Below, in pieces: positions 11,540 through 22,449 of a stretch of DNA of 64,000 nucleotides (its first letter is position 1; every line of letters starts with the position of its first letter). Under the pieces are notes generated by a model. The model worked only from the letters and a program-made list of their open reading frames with translations, was not told the origin of the DNA and searched no databases. The position numbers and the translations under genes are program-made. The DNA is from Saccopteryx bilineata (taxonomy: Eukaryota; Chordata; Mammalia; Chiroptera; Emballonuridae). The stretch spans positions 48,288,113 through 48,352,112 of the forward strand of contig NC_089496.1 in the NCBI RefSeq assembly GCF_036850765.1. The letters run 5' to 3'.

Positions 11540-12240
11540 CCCGCTTAGCTCCCCAGTCCGTCCCTGCAGGTCTTCCACGGCTCCCCATTGCGACGGCCCC
11601 CGGCCTAAAAGAGGAGGCGCGATCTGTCCCTCCCTGGCCGTGTCTCGGGCCTCCGGTCTCCACACCGTCTACACTGCAGCCCCTTGACCTTCCTCTGTTT
11701 GCTGGGAGGTGCCCTGCTTCCTCGGCTCAGTGCACATGCTCTTTTCCCGGGGCCTGAACACCTCAGAACACGCTTCCTCGGCTCTCTATAGTCTCCCAAT
11801 ACCTGCTTGTTTCTCTCTATCTCAGCTCACAGCTCACTGCCTCAGAGAAGCCTTTCCTGATTGGCGGGCCAGGTTCGGGCCCCTCTTACATGCCTGCACA
11901 GCACGCGGGGCTTCTCTGCGGCATCATCACAATGAACGACGACGTGTGCGATTGTATGTCTAATATCTGTCACTACCCGTAGACTGGGCGCTCCCTGAGG
12001 GAAGGGGCCTCTTACATGTCTGCACAGCACCCCGGGCTTCTCTGCGGCATCATCACAATGAAGGACGACGTGTGCGACTGTATGTCTAGTATCTGTCACT
12101 ACCCATAGACTGGGCGCTCCCTGAGGGAAGGGGCCCCGGCCTTGTTTCCCACTGCATCCCCGGAGACTAGCACGGTGCCTGGCACGTGGTAAGTGCCAGA
12201 GAAATGTTTGCTGAGTGCATGAATGGTGAACGGGTCCCCT
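11540..12240 (+). mobile_element. L2 3' region with an internal tandem duplication
   Basis: L2 landmarks in order are CAGAGAAGCCTTTCCTGATT, CTCCCTGAGGGAAGGGGCC, CTAGCACGGTGCCTGGCACG and AAATGTTTGCTGAGTGCATG. Two copies of a 126-bp unit lie between them (11882-12007 and 12008-12133). The left limit is uncertain. Confidence 0.75.
11882..12133 (+). repeat. 126-bp tandem duplication (two copies)
   Basis: Unit 1 is 11882-12007 and unit 2 is 12008-12133. Both carry TGCGGCATCATCACAATGAA and end CTCCCTGAGGGAAGGGG. They differ at about ten positions. The period is a multiple of three, so a minus-strand open frame repeats across it, but it has no coding features. Confidence 0.92.
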
Positions 12241-13059
12241 GCAGGGGTGTGTCTGTGCATTTATTCTAATACATAAATAAAAACCTCATCTAGAATTATA
12301 AATTATGGCTTTTGATGCACTTAAGCCTTTTCATAATTTTATAACCTCGGAACATTTAGGTTTTTCTTATACTCCTGAGGACTCGTTTATTTTGTTTAAC
12401 AAACGTTGTCAAAAGGTCTCAAAATAAAGAATATATTTGAAGAATACCAATTCTCTACATGGATTTAGTATACTTTCTCCAGAAATAGAGTGTTTTATTC
12501 GCGGTAGAGTTCATTTTTCATTACTCATGGGAAGTCGTGATGGTCAGTCTCAAAGCTGTTAGAGCCCATTTTATGTGCCTCGTAGATTACCATTATTTTT
12601 CTCAGTCATGTCTCAAAAAGCCACAAGGTAGGTCATGGAAGCACTTTCCCTCCATATGGGGACTTGTGCGATGGGCCAAAGAAAATGCAAGATAGAAAAC
12701 TGAGCTGGAAATGCAGAAATCTCTCTGCCTAGGGCTGCTTCCCAGCCCACAGAGGCTGTAAAGCTTGGTCAAAATGACAAACACTTGGCTACCAAACAGT
12801 GAGTTATAATTATCTAATAAGTTAGCGTGACCAAATTATGATGAGCAAGTAATGACATATTAATGTACTGCATTCAAGTGAGGAAAATTTCATTCTACAC
12901 GTAAGAACCTGCCCTTTTTAATATTCACCTCTCTCTCCCCTCTAATATACATTAAGAAAATATTTCAGGAATACTTCATTGATCTTCATTAGGAAAAGAC
13001 AGACTCAAAAATAATCCCTCAAATAAAAATGTCCACCTTCTCTGAACCCTGGGATGTAG
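12241..13059. other. AT-rich unique sequence
   Basis: No repeat family was named with confidence and no exon seen. Confidence 0.5.
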
Positions 13060-13290
13060 TGTTAGTATATCACTTATGTAGCAATTATCATCCGGCCTTT
13101 TGTTGATTTTTTTAGTTTTTTCACATGTATATAGAATTATCTTGTCTCCCTACCTAGATTCAAAGTTTCCTGAAAGCAGGGCTTTCCCCTCTCTGGTATT
13201 TCGTATCTCTTCTGAAGTTCCTACTATCTGGTGCATAATAGGAACCCAATTAAAACATGCTGAACCATCTGATATTTCCAACAAAACGGG
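13060..13290 (+). mobile_element. L2 3'-end fragment
   Basis: TTCCTGAAAGCAGGGCTTTC, then TGGTGCATAATAGGAACCCA and AATTAAAACATGCTGAACC, follow the L2 3' end. Confidence 0.6.
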
Positions 13291-13651
13291 ATAGCAGAAG
13301 GACTGATTAATACATTAAAATATGTAGCCTGGGAGAAATAATAAGTTTTAAATTATGCTTTTGGAATTGCTTTATTCACGAGAGTCAGCTTGAGCCCCTG
13401 TTCCCTAGGGCACGTACTCACAGGCTTTAAACTCAGCGCCGTGACCCACCACCCCAGGCGGAAGGTCTCTCCGTAGTCCCAGACCACTATCACCAGCAGG
13501 GACTTGGACGTTACAGAGGCCACTCCAAGTCGACATGTCTAAACCCAAATTTATCAGTCTGCTTTACCCAGGCCTGCTCTTCTCTCCAGTGTTCCTAGCT
13601 AGGCAAACAGCACCAGACTCGCTAAGACATCCAAGTCAAAACAAACTTCTC

Positions 13652-13683
13652 CTTCTCTCTCTCTCTCTCTCTCTCAGCTCTCT
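13652..13683 (+). repeat. (CT)n
   Basis: CT run of about 13 units, then CAGCTCTCTCT. Confidence 0.85.
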
Positions 13684-13910
13684 CTGCTCCAAAACTAAGT
13701 TCTGTCGATTCTCATGTCAAATGTGCCCCTTCTCTCATCCTCAGTGGCACTACCCCAATTCAAGCCGTTTCTCCACCTGGTCTCCAGGCCTCAAGTAGCA
13801 TCTCTGATCTCTGACCTCCACACTTCTTCCAGAATAACCATCCCTAATTTCGTTACTCTCTAACTTAAAAGTCTTTTAACAGTCCCTTATAAATTAAGAA
13901 ATAAAATGCA

Positions 13911-14089
13911 GCCTTGGCCAGGTAGCTCACTTGGTTAGAGCATTGTCCCGATACATCAAAGTTGTGAGTTCGATTCCCAGTCAGGGCACGTACAAGAATC
14001 AACCAGTGAATGCATAAACCAGTGGAACAACAAATCAACGTCTCTCCCCACCCCTATCTCTTTCTAAAATCGCTCAATAATTTTTTAAA
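13911..14089 (+). mobile_element. Short tRNA-derived SINE (family C)
   Basis: The head CCTTGGCCAGGTAGCTCACT has GAGTTCGATTCCCAGTCAGG as B-box, and the body has GAATCAACCAGTGAATGCAT. The flanking duplication is AAGAAATAAAATGCA. It resembles the VES-like bat SINEs. Confidence 0.88.
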
Positions 14090-14104
14090 AGAAATAAAAT
14101 GCAA

Positions 14105-15340
14105 ACTCTCTGAAATTAATGTATCCAAAAAAAAAAAAATATCTGAATGATGTGAGTGGGGATGAACACACTCTTTTGTGTAATGTAGTAAAATGTGTTC
14201 AAATACCCAACTTCTTAAACCACAAGCATGTATAATTTTGAGTAAAACAAATATATTTTAAATTTCACGAATCACTTCCTGGCCCGTGCTTCCCTTTCCA
14301 ACATTCTCCTCGCTCACTCCGCCCCAGTGTCCCAGGGTCCCCAAGCGCACTGCTCCCTTCATACAGGAACTTCCACTGGTCCCTCCGCACTGCGCTGGGT
14401 GGCTGCGAGAGGAGCCCACATAGCTGCCCTTTAAGGAAGTACTAAGGCTCTTGGGCATTGATTTATAAGGGAAATAACCCTGTTTCTTGAACAGCTGATA
14501 GACCAGGGACCAATCCAGGGCCAAGTCCTTCTGCAGTCACCTGGCAGAGTCTTGTCCTACATCTCCATGCGGAAGGACAGCAAAGAGACCCAACCGCTCC
14601 CTCTCTGTTGGGAATTATCAACGAGAGGTGAGCCCAGAGAAGGGTACGAGGACTCTCCCAGAGACCCCACACACACACACACTCACAGCAGCCCCCTGCT
14701 GGGCTGGCGGAGCTGGAACAACTGACAGAATCAAAGAGACAACGGCAGCAACTGGGCATCTGGAGCCTGGGTCTCCACTCCATCTTCTCCCTTCTGCTTC
14801 TCTTTCAGCGCTGGTCTCGCTGGGTCCTCTCACAGAAAGGTCTTCTCCACGAACTGGGAAATGGAGCCAGCGGCAGCCACCAGGAAAGCGCAGAAGGGAG
14901 AGCAGCGCCTCCCCCACGGCCGACAGAGAAACCTCCCTAGGGAAGTCTCCAGTGCCTGCCTGGCTTCTGTGCCCGCGGAAGCTGACCACTGTTCCCAGCA
15001 AAGTGAAACTGCATGCCTGGCTGTCCTGGATCCTGACCCCTTCCCTCCGGCGGGGAGCAGGGGGTGGCGTGGGGACAGGGTCTGTTACCATAATAAGGCA
15101 GGTGGGACAGCTTGCTGGTTAGACCAAACCAACAGTCCCTATCTGTTACCCTAATCACCGATACCTCCTTTTATATTCATAATACTATTTTAAGTACTGA
15201 GGGGGAAAAGCATCATCCTCTCGAGAGAGAGTGTTGCCTAAACATAGAATGCATTACACTACTACCCCATAGTTGGGCAAAATGAATCCATGATAGCTGA
15301 ACTGCAATTGTGACAATAAATGCCAACGAATAAGTTTTGC
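14105..15340. other. Unique sequence, moderately GC-rich from 14260 to 15130
   Basis: Opposing open frames of about 160 codons overlap here, which is typical of GC-rich noncoding DNA. No protein family is recognised. Confidence 0.5.
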
Positions 15341-15346
15341 TTTCAA

Positions 15347-15752
15347 CTTTTTTTTTTTTTTTTTTTTTTTGTATTTTTCTGAAGCTGGAAACAGGGAGGC
15401 AGTCAGACAGACTCCCGCATGCGCACGACTGGGATCCACCCGGCACGCCCACCAGGGGCGACGCTCTGCCCACCAGGGGGCGATGCTCTGCCCCTCCCGG
15501 GCGTCGCTCTGTTGCAACCAGAGCCACTCTAGCGCCTGGGGCAGAGGCCAAGGAGCCATCCCCAGCGCCCGGGCCATCTTTTGCTCCAATGGAGCCTCGG
15601 CTGCGGGAGGGGAAGAGAGAGATAGAGAGGAAGGAGAGGGGGAGGGGTGGAGAAGCAGATGGGCGCCTCTCCTGTGTGCCCTGGCCGGAATCGAAGCTGG
15701 GACTTCCGCACGCCAGGCTGATGCTCTACCACTGAGCCAAACGGCCAGGGCC
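15347..15752 (-). mobile_element. Family A SINE, full length
   Basis: The flanking duplication is GCTTTCAACTTTTTTT and the poly(T) on this strand is about 24 bases. It has the internal duplication. One B-box base is changed (GGAATCGAAGC on this strand). Confidence 0.92.
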
Positions 15753-16429
15753 GCTTTCAACTTTTTTTTAAAGCCCAGAAATATCTTTTTGCCAATCTAC
15801 AGCAGGCTGGCGAAAGAAAAGGTCTTGGTCAGGACCAAGGTATAAGTCATGATTCAAACCCATGCAGCCGCGGGGGCTCTCCCCACCCCATCAGAGGACT
15901 CAAGTACAGCCATTACCCTATTCTCCCCACCTGGAAGACTATTGGACAAAACAGCTATTGGGAGGGGCTTGTGGAAACTCCACCCACTCCTACAACTGAG
16001 GCTTACAGGAAAAAAAGGCCCCTCCCAGAAATGTCAGAGAGCGCATCCCTCTGAGAGATGCCACGAAGGGAGCTCAGGGGTGCGGGCTGCTTCCTTCTCA
16101 TTAGAGAGGTGCGAACACGTGAGAGACGTGCGAACATGTGTGTGGGCGGGTGTTGGGCTGCGGAGTGAGGCTGGGGAACACGAGAGGCCTGGAGTCGCAG
16201 CCGGAGGTCATGGCATCCCCGCGCAGGGAAGTGCCGATCATCATGAGAGTAGACACCTAAGCTGGCAGGGTTCTGTCATCTCAGCCGAGGCAGAGAGAGT
16301 TTAAAATTCCCGTTTGCAATACTCAGTGCACTCTTGGTAAGCTGATGATGCTACAACGCTAGGTTAAGAGCTTTTTTCTAATCCTTTCCTAGAGAAACAC
16401 GTGAACTAGCCCAGGTTTCACACACTTAT
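15753..16429. other. Unique intronic sequence
   Basis: Nothing recognised. Confidence 0.5.
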
Positions 16430-16590
16430 CGACAACTTAGTGCGGACCAGGCGAGTAGCACAGGCAAAGGCACCAGGGATGCACCAGTGACCAAAACAGA
16501 CCAGAAAGCCCTCTGTCCCCAGGGAGTTTATATTCTAGTCAGAGGAGAAAGCTAGTAAACTAAATAAATAAAATGCATAGTTTTCAGATG
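16430..16590 (-). mobile_element. L2 fragment, antisense
   Basis: CAGTGACCAAAACAGACCAG, then CCCCAGGGAGTTTATATTCT and GAAAGCTAGTAAACTAAATAAATA, are the usual antisense L2 pattern. Confidence 0.65.
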
Positions 16591-17035
16591 GTGAGAAGAA
16601 AATGAAAAGGGAAATAAAAAAGAAGATACAGAAGAGGGATGGGGAAGGCTGTAATGTATAGAGGCTCCTCTCCTGTGTTCTCCTACACGGTACATTCTGG
16701 CAGATGACAACCTCAGCAATGCCCTTGCGACTGGACCATGCCCGGCCAGGGCAGCAAAGGAGAGAGATAAAGAGGACGAAGAGACAGAACCTGGCACGCA
16801 CAAGAGTGGGGTTCAGCGCTGTGTCATGGCTTTGCCACATCTTTCCCTGTCCCACCTCAGTTCAGGTTTCTGGGCCCAACCTCTGTAATGACATCAATAA
16901 AAACCGCCCCCCCAGTAGCTCCTAGAACGCTGTGTTGCTAGGTCACACCTGGCCTATAAGCGAACACAAGTAGACATTTATCTTCATTTTGAATATTAAA
17001 AAGTTCACACTTTGGTCTTCATGCTTCTGTCATCA

Positions 17036-17165
17036 CCTATTAGTTGAGCATCTACAATGCGCCAAATCCTGTTCTAGGCACTGGAGGCACAGCAGTGAGC
17101 AAGACACACAAGTGTTTCTGTCCTTGAGAAACTTATATAACGGAGGAGATGAACAATTCAGCAAC
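17036..17165 (-). mobile_element. L2 fragment, antisense
   Basis: TTGAGCATCTACAATGCGCC, then TGTTCTAGGCACTGGAGGCA and CAGCAGTGAGCAAGACAC, match antisense L2. Confidence 0.7.
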
Positions 17166-17895
17166 AGATTAAATGGGCAGATACTGACAAGAAGGGACAG
17201 ATACCACTGAACAGTCCGTGCGGGACATGATCAAGACCTGAACTTGACTGTTTGCACACAAGCTTAACTGAATCCAGACTGTGGTCACCCACACAGCCCG
17301 TTCCAGAAGGGTGTCATGGTAATAAACTGATAGGAAAATCCGATTGTGCCGAGTGGGCCTTTCTCAAACACTGAAAGGGTCGCTTGCTTTCTCTTCCTGA
17401 GAGTCTGTTGTGTGGACGAGTACATATAGTATTTCCATCCCCTAAGGGGTTCTGTTCTGTGAACTGCAGAAGTGTTATTCCATGTTGTATAAATAAGCAT
17501 GTGTTTTGGTTTTCGGAGTCTTTGGCATCTTATTATAATAGCACTACTGTTATGTTAAAATAAATAAATAAAGTCATAGAACCATAACCGTAGTAAACAT
17601 ATATACACGCCATCATAAAGATAGTCACATGTCCTTTATACAAGTAGAAGGTGAAGCTACTGATCCTAGGGGTTGCTGGGCATTTCTGAAGGGAAAGCAA
17701 AGAGAGAGATTCAAAACCACACATTGGAGGAATCAATCAGTCCACACCCTTTATGTTTAAAGGCGCTGGTGGCTGAGTAGCTATAAGAGACCAGAAAAAA
17801 AATGTGGACACATCATAACCCAATACCTTAGGGAGAGAGCAGCATAACCGACATCAGAGAAAGCTGCACACGAGCTGTAACCGCTAAGTGCTTTA

Positions 17896-17896
<1 letters not shown>

Positions 17897-17932
<36 letters not shown>
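17897..17932 (+). repeat. (CA)n, 18 units
   Basis: Perfect CA run. Confidence 0.95.
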
Positions 17933-18967
17933 AGCCTTGCTGATCCGCCCAAACACTCCTTTCTAGCCTGCCTGCTGCGTGGAGTGGAGCTGGTTTGAAC
18001 TGTAAAGCAGCCAGAGGGAGGCAATTCCTGAGCGTGTGTCCGTGAGTCCCTCCGGCCAGAAGGCAAGGAGACCCAGCCTGACCACACTCGGACACTGTCT
18101 ATCTTGAACTCAGGCTCGTGGATGCAACAGACTTTCTGTGTGCACCGAAAATAAAATTAGATGTCCCGTGTATTGCCCATGACACAGGCTTACTGTAAAC
18201 ACAGCTCAGAACCGGGCGCTGTGGCCTGTGCCTCCACGGTAAGGACAGCCTGCCAGCCAGAAAGACAAAATTTCCAAATAAGTTACAGCCTCTGCCTGCA
18301 GCAGCCGGACACCCCAAAGGTCCTATTACTTGGCCTGGTTTCCTATTTAGATTGATAGCAGTGCCGCTCGTTAAGACCACTGATGGAAGAAGGAGGGTTT
18401 TTTATACATCGCACTTGAAACAGGGACCCCTTAAAAAAACATAGACTACCTTGGCTTCGCTTTAGGACATCCCAACTGGGATGTGAACTCCCCTGAGACG
18501 GAGCGAACTGAGCTGAGCACCTCTTCTGTTTGTTTTGTCTGGGGTTCTGCTCGTGCTTTCAAAAGCCATGAGATGCAGCAAGCCAAACTAAGTGCCAGGG
18601 TCCCATCACAGGATGTCGAGAGGATCCACAGGGAGGAAAACTTGCCCTTTTAAACAGCACTAGATATCTGACGCCCAATACCTGATGAAATGTGTTTCTG
18701 CTCAGGATGGTAGGTGTCATTGGGACCTGCCGGGTCAGCTGGGAAGCAAACTATAGACATAGAGCCACCACCAACTACTGCCATGAAATTGTTTTATAGA
18801 AGATACCCTGTATTTTCAGGTCGCCTCACCTCGGTACCCAAAATCAGATGCAACCCAATGAAGTGAATGAAATTCACCGTCCAACAAGAATTCTGGCCGC
18901 TGTGCTGAAAGCAAATACCCTACTTCACTGTTCAAGGATTACTAGGAAATCCCAGAATGCTGCTGCC

Positions 18968-19003
18968 CACCACACACACACACACACACATACACACACA
19001 CAC
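18968..19003 (+). repeat. (CA)n with one TA interruption
   Basis: CA run of 18 units broken once by a T. Confidence 0.93.
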
Positions 19004-19540
19004 TTTCTCCAAAAGAGCCCTTTCTTTCAATAACCATTTCCCTGCTAGAAAGTAGCCTAAGACAATCTCAGAAGTGGAACTAGGCTGGGAAGAGGGAGAA
19101 GAGGATTTTCCAGCCAGAATGCATGTGTAAGTTCTTTGGACTAACTGCCACGGTGTTTGCAAGCTCTTTGCGGAGGGAATTCTTCCTGTGATTAGAAGCC
19201 TGTGACCTGAGTCCCCAAACTTTTCTCCCTGGGCAAAAAGGACCACAAACATCTCTGTGGGCATTGAGCTACTACAACTGACATCTAAAGACCTGTCTCC
19301 TTCCCCTAAAGAAAGCGTAACTTGGAAACAGCAAGGCATTCTAAATCAGAAAGACAAGTCTCACTGTAGGAAGGAAGGTAGCAGTGACTGTAATTAACAG
19401 AGAAGCAGTTGTGGAACTTCTGGGCTCTGTTTAAAGGGCCAGGATGCCCTTTAAATGTACGATCAGGGTGAGTTGACATGACCACGGCTGTGAAGTCAAG
19501 TATTGATGGGAGAGGGAGAAGGGGCAAGAGAAGTAAATAT

Positions 19541-19548
19541 TTACTTAC
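19541..19548 (-). other. Splice donor of the PDE1C coding exon
   Basis: On the minus strand the exon end GGGCT is followed by GTAAGTAA, a near-perfect U1 match at +1 to +6. It cuts the leucine codon after two bases, so the downstream exon must begin in phase 2. Confidence 0.85.
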
Positions 19549-19649
19549 AGCCCTCGGAGCCGAAGCCAGATTTTCTCGATCTGTTCGGGCTGCAAGTATT
19601 TCAGAGAGTTGCTCTCAAATTCTTCAATCTCCTTGGTCGGCGACTCCAT
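19549..19649 (-). CDS. PDE1C: PDE1C, first coding exon (N-terminal 33 codons plus 2 bases)
   Basis: On the minus strand an ATG at 19649 opens a frame of 33 complete codons plus two bases of the next. It starts MESPTKEIEEF, continues ESNSLKYLQPEQIEKIW and ends LRLRG followed by CT. I recognise this as the N-terminus of calmodulin-dependent phosphodiesterase 1C, an enzyme that hydrolyses cAMP and cGMP when Ca2+/calmodulin binds. The IEKIWLRLRG stretch leads into the first calmodulin-binding segment, whose basic residues lie in the next exon. The frame runs straight into GTAAGTAA, a strong donor, so the exon ends at 19549 in phase 2. The ATG has G at -3 and G at +4, a good initiation context. 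The catalytic HD-type domain is encoded by later exons, which would lie below position 1. This start defines the PDE1C isoforms that begin MESPTKE. No other exon was recognised in the window. The match is from memory of the family, with no frameshift or stop. Confidence 0.93.
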
Positions 19650-19651
19650 AG

Positions 19652-19690
19652 CTGCAGGTTATCACCGGGAGTGAGGCTGTGAGCTCGGGC
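19652..19690 (-). other. Candidate splice acceptor just before the PDE1C ATG
   Basis: The minus strand reads CCTGCAG two bases before the ATG. This would be an acceptor making an exon of CT+ATG. The upstream pyrimidine tract (CCTCACTCCC) is short and interrupted, so the alternative is that the exon is itself a first exon whose 5' UTR runs upstream through 19652-19800. Either choice leaves a G at -3. Confidence 0.45.
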
Positions 19691-20094
19691 TGTCCCCTCT
19701 CTGCCTCCTCCCCTGTCACTTTCCCGGTGCGCTCCCCTGTCTGCACCCCCCAACTCTGGGCTTAAAGCGGGCTGGGACTGCGGACCACTCCGGGCTGTGG
19801 GGCCCCCAGGAGGCAGCTACGGTAACCAGCCATGTCCCGGGCTAATGTCCAGGGATAAGGATTGAGCTCCTACTCAGGAAGAAAGCACCTCGGATCTATT
19901 TGGATATGTTGTTTTTTGTTGTTGTTGTTTTAACAAAGCCACAGACAGAAGCGATCAGTATGGCAACTAAAGGATTTGGAGGAAAGAGGGAGAGGGTGGG
20001 GAGGGGAGAGGCAGCGAGGACGGAGAAAGTGAGAAATGGGGAGAGCAAGGTGGGGAATGAGTGAGATGAGCCAGCGCCCTGGCACAGGGCCGAT

Positions 20095-20580
20095 GGTCTG
20101 ACCCGAGGCAGCGCCCCCCGCGTTGGGACGCCCACGGCTCCTCCTCCCCGCTCCCCTGCCCGGCTGCCTTCGCGCCCCCTGTTTCCTTTCACTTACCAAC
20201 AGCAGCTCTGCTGACAAGCGAGAAAACTGACAACTGAGAAAAGTCGTCTGTCAGCGCACGGGGGCTGGCGTCCGGTCTGGCACCCCGGGCGGGCGCGGAG
20301 GGAGGGGCGCGCCGGGCGCCGCCGTCTGCAGGGCACACGCTCGCGGGGCTCCAGCCTCGCACCCGGGCACCCACACGTGCCAGGCGCCCCCGCCCGGGTG
20401 TGTCCACGGCTGCTGAAGCCCGTGAGTAACACGGCACCACGCGGAAATCTGAGAGATTCCCTGGGCGCCGGCGGGGCTCGCGGCAGCAGCGAGGTTCCGC
20501 GGAGTGAGTGCCCGAGCTCTCTCTCATTCACAGCGCTGGCGCTCCCCGCCCCCCATCGCTGGGGGGAGCCGGGTCCATTT
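20095..20580 (-). promoter_or_regulatory. PDE1C: CpG island, likely PDE1C promoter
   Basis: This is the only clear CpG island in the window. CpG dinucleotides are dense, for example around 20280-20330 (GCGCGCCGGGCGCCGCCG) and 20440-20510, while the flanks are CpG-poor. GC-box-like sequences (GGGCGGGCGCGG, GGAGGGGCGCGCC) are present. It lies 0.45-0.9 kb upstream of the PDE1C start codon on the same strand. A promoter giving broad start-site use is the natural reading. The boundaries are approximate. Confidence 0.7.
20197..20500 (-). other. PDE1C: Candidate noncoding first exon of PDE1C
   Basis: Inside the CpG island the minus strand shows CTGCTGTTG followed by GTAAGTG, a strong donor at 20196. 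Joined to the acceptor at 19652 this would give a transcript reading GTTG|CTATGGAG, leaving a G at -3 of the start codon. The upstream limit (about 20500) is a guess, because no TATA box or start site is obvious, as is usual for CpG-island promoters. The open frame across the region (20193-20795, minus) carries no recognisable protein and is best explained by GC content. The exon is inferred, not shown. Confidence 0.45.
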
Positions 20581-21734
20581 TGAAATATCAAAGCAACTGA
20601 TGGGGAGAAAAGTAACCACACATCACACTCACAAAGTCCTCTCTCCACCCAGGTGGGGATTACCAACAGTGAAGAGGAGAGGTAGGTGTGTCTACTGATC
20701 AATGTCACACAACCCAAGGGGTTCCTGAGGGGCTGATGGGGGCCAGGTGGTGCTGAGACTAGGGAGAGTTTTAGCTCCACAAAGCTGCTACCCACTGTCG
20801 TTGTCCCCCTGGGTCATTCGCAATGTCAGAAATGCAAACTGCTCTGGCAGAGTGGGACCGGGTGTGGAGTTGGGAGGGGGATTAACAGAGGGACCAGAGG
20901 CATAAAAAGAAAGGACCAATTGGTGCTCAAGCTGATCACAGCCCTGACATCACAGGATGAACTGGCAGTCAAACTCCCTTGTAAATGAAGTCAGGCAGTC
21001 ACCATCACCTCCCAGGGGCCACTTCAACCCGGGGTCTCCGGGCTCCTGAGAGTCAGGGTGCAGCTTGCCAGATGACTCAGTGGCAGGTAAGGGTTCTTTG
21101 GGTCACCTCCCAGCATCCTTTTTCTGTCAGATATTTTCCTGTGTCCCAAAAGTGAGGTAAACGTAAAGATGAGGACTCAAGTCACATTCCATGCGTAGGG
21201 CCTTGATAAAAGAATAAAATCAGAGTGTCTAAATCCTAAATGCTCCCCCGTTTGGTAGCTGCCACTGACTCTCCAGAACTGAGAGGTGAGAGTGCCGAGA
21301 CCGGCGTGGCTGGCTCTGTCCAGTGCAGCGCAGAAGGCCCCGGCCTCAAGGGGAGGCAGCAGACCTGTCCGATTGGAAAGGACCTGCACGCACACCGGAG
21401 AAACAAGCTGAAGTCGCCTTATTAAAGCCAGTCCCGTTTATAAGTGAAGACAGAGGTTTTCTGGAAGCACACACATTTCACTGAGTTTAGGCATCCCTAC
21501 CGGGCATTAAGAAGCCAACATATTTACATGAAATTCATTTACCTGAATAAAACCAATTGTCCACCCACCCAATATCACCCAGCAGGGAATAGTCACCTGG
21601 TGGAGGGGGAGGGGGAATAGATAGGATGTTAAAAGAAGAGATTATTTTAGCAACTTGTTTTGGGGGTGCAAGACAGGGTCACAGTCCCCAAATGGGGTTT
21701 CCATCAGATTGTACATCTTGGGCAACCAGCTGTC
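20581..21734. other. Unique sequence upstream of the CpG island
   Basis: It is free of recognisable transposons. It may hold promoter-proximal control elements, but no specific site is claimed. Confidence 0.45.
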
Positions 21735-21960
21735 AAAACACAGAGGTGCAGTAATGATGATAGCAAGTGCATATCCGAAACTTCCTATGGTCCAAGCGCT
21801 GCTCTAAGGGTTCTATGCACACATAGAAACAACACTATGAGACAAATACTATCACCATCATCATCCCAATTCACAATATAAGAAAATTGAAGCACGGGGA
21901 GGTTACCTAGCCAACAGCATGGGAATTAAACTCGTAAAGATCACAGTTTGAGTGACAGTT
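21735..21960 (-). mobile_element. MIR, antisense
   Basis: CAAGCGCTGCTCTAAGGGTT, AACACTATGAGACAAATACT and ATCATCATCCCAATTCACAA, followed by AAATTGAAGCACGGGGAGGT, give nearly the full antisense MIR. Confidence 0.75.
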
Positions 21961-22044
21961 CCTGACCTACTCCAATACAAATAGGTCCCCCTCACAGAGG
22001 TCCCATTTTCTGCATCATTAAAGTGCAGAATTTAGGCAAAAAGC

Positions 22045-22437
22045 TTTTTTTTTTTTTTTTCTGAAGCTGGAAACGGGGAGAGACAGTCAGACAGACTCCC
22101 GCATGCGCCCGACCAGGATCCACCCAGCATGCCCACAAGGGGCAACGCTCTGCCCACCAGGGGGTGATGCTCTGCCCCTCCGGGGCGTCGCTCTGCCACG
22201 ACCAGAGCCACTCTAGCGCCTGGGGCAGAGGCCAAGGAGCCATCCCCAGCGCCCAGGCCATCCTTGCTCCAATGGAGCCTTGGCTGCGGGAGGGGAAGAG
22301 AGAGACAGAGAGGAAGGAGGGGGGGTGGGGGTGGAGAAGCAAATGGGCGCTTCTCCCATGTGCCCTAGCTGGGAATCGAACCCGGGTCCCCCGCACGCCA
22401 GGCCGATGCTCTACCGTTGAGCCAACCGGCCAGGGCC
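22045..22437 (-). mobile_element. Family A SINE, full length
   Basis: The flanking duplication is GGCAAAAAGCTTTTTT. It has the internal duplication. It is the first recent SINE upstream of the PDE1C CpG island. Confidence 0.92.
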
Positions 22438-22449
22438 GGCAAAAAGCTT

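Larger units (their letters stand above)
17166..19540. other. Unique intronic sequence leading to the PDE1C donor
   Basis: It contains two CA repeats and no young transposon. No further exon was recognised. Confidence 0.5.
1..19548 (-). other. Presumed PDE1C intron after the first coding exon
   Basis: The next PDE1C exon should encode the basic calmodulin-binding segment that follows WLRLRG. I looked for it on the minus strand below 19548 and did not find it. The interval is therefore taken as part of one long intron, filled with repeats listed separately and unique sequence. Confidence 0.6.

Noticed and set aside
1..19540. Second PDE1C coding exon
   Set aside because: The expected basic calmodulin-binding continuation after WLRLRG was not found in any minus-strand frame, so the intron probably extends beyond the window.
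20193..20795. 200-codon minus-strand frame across the CpG island
   Set aside because: No familiar domain; open because of GC content. A noncoding first exon explains the region better.
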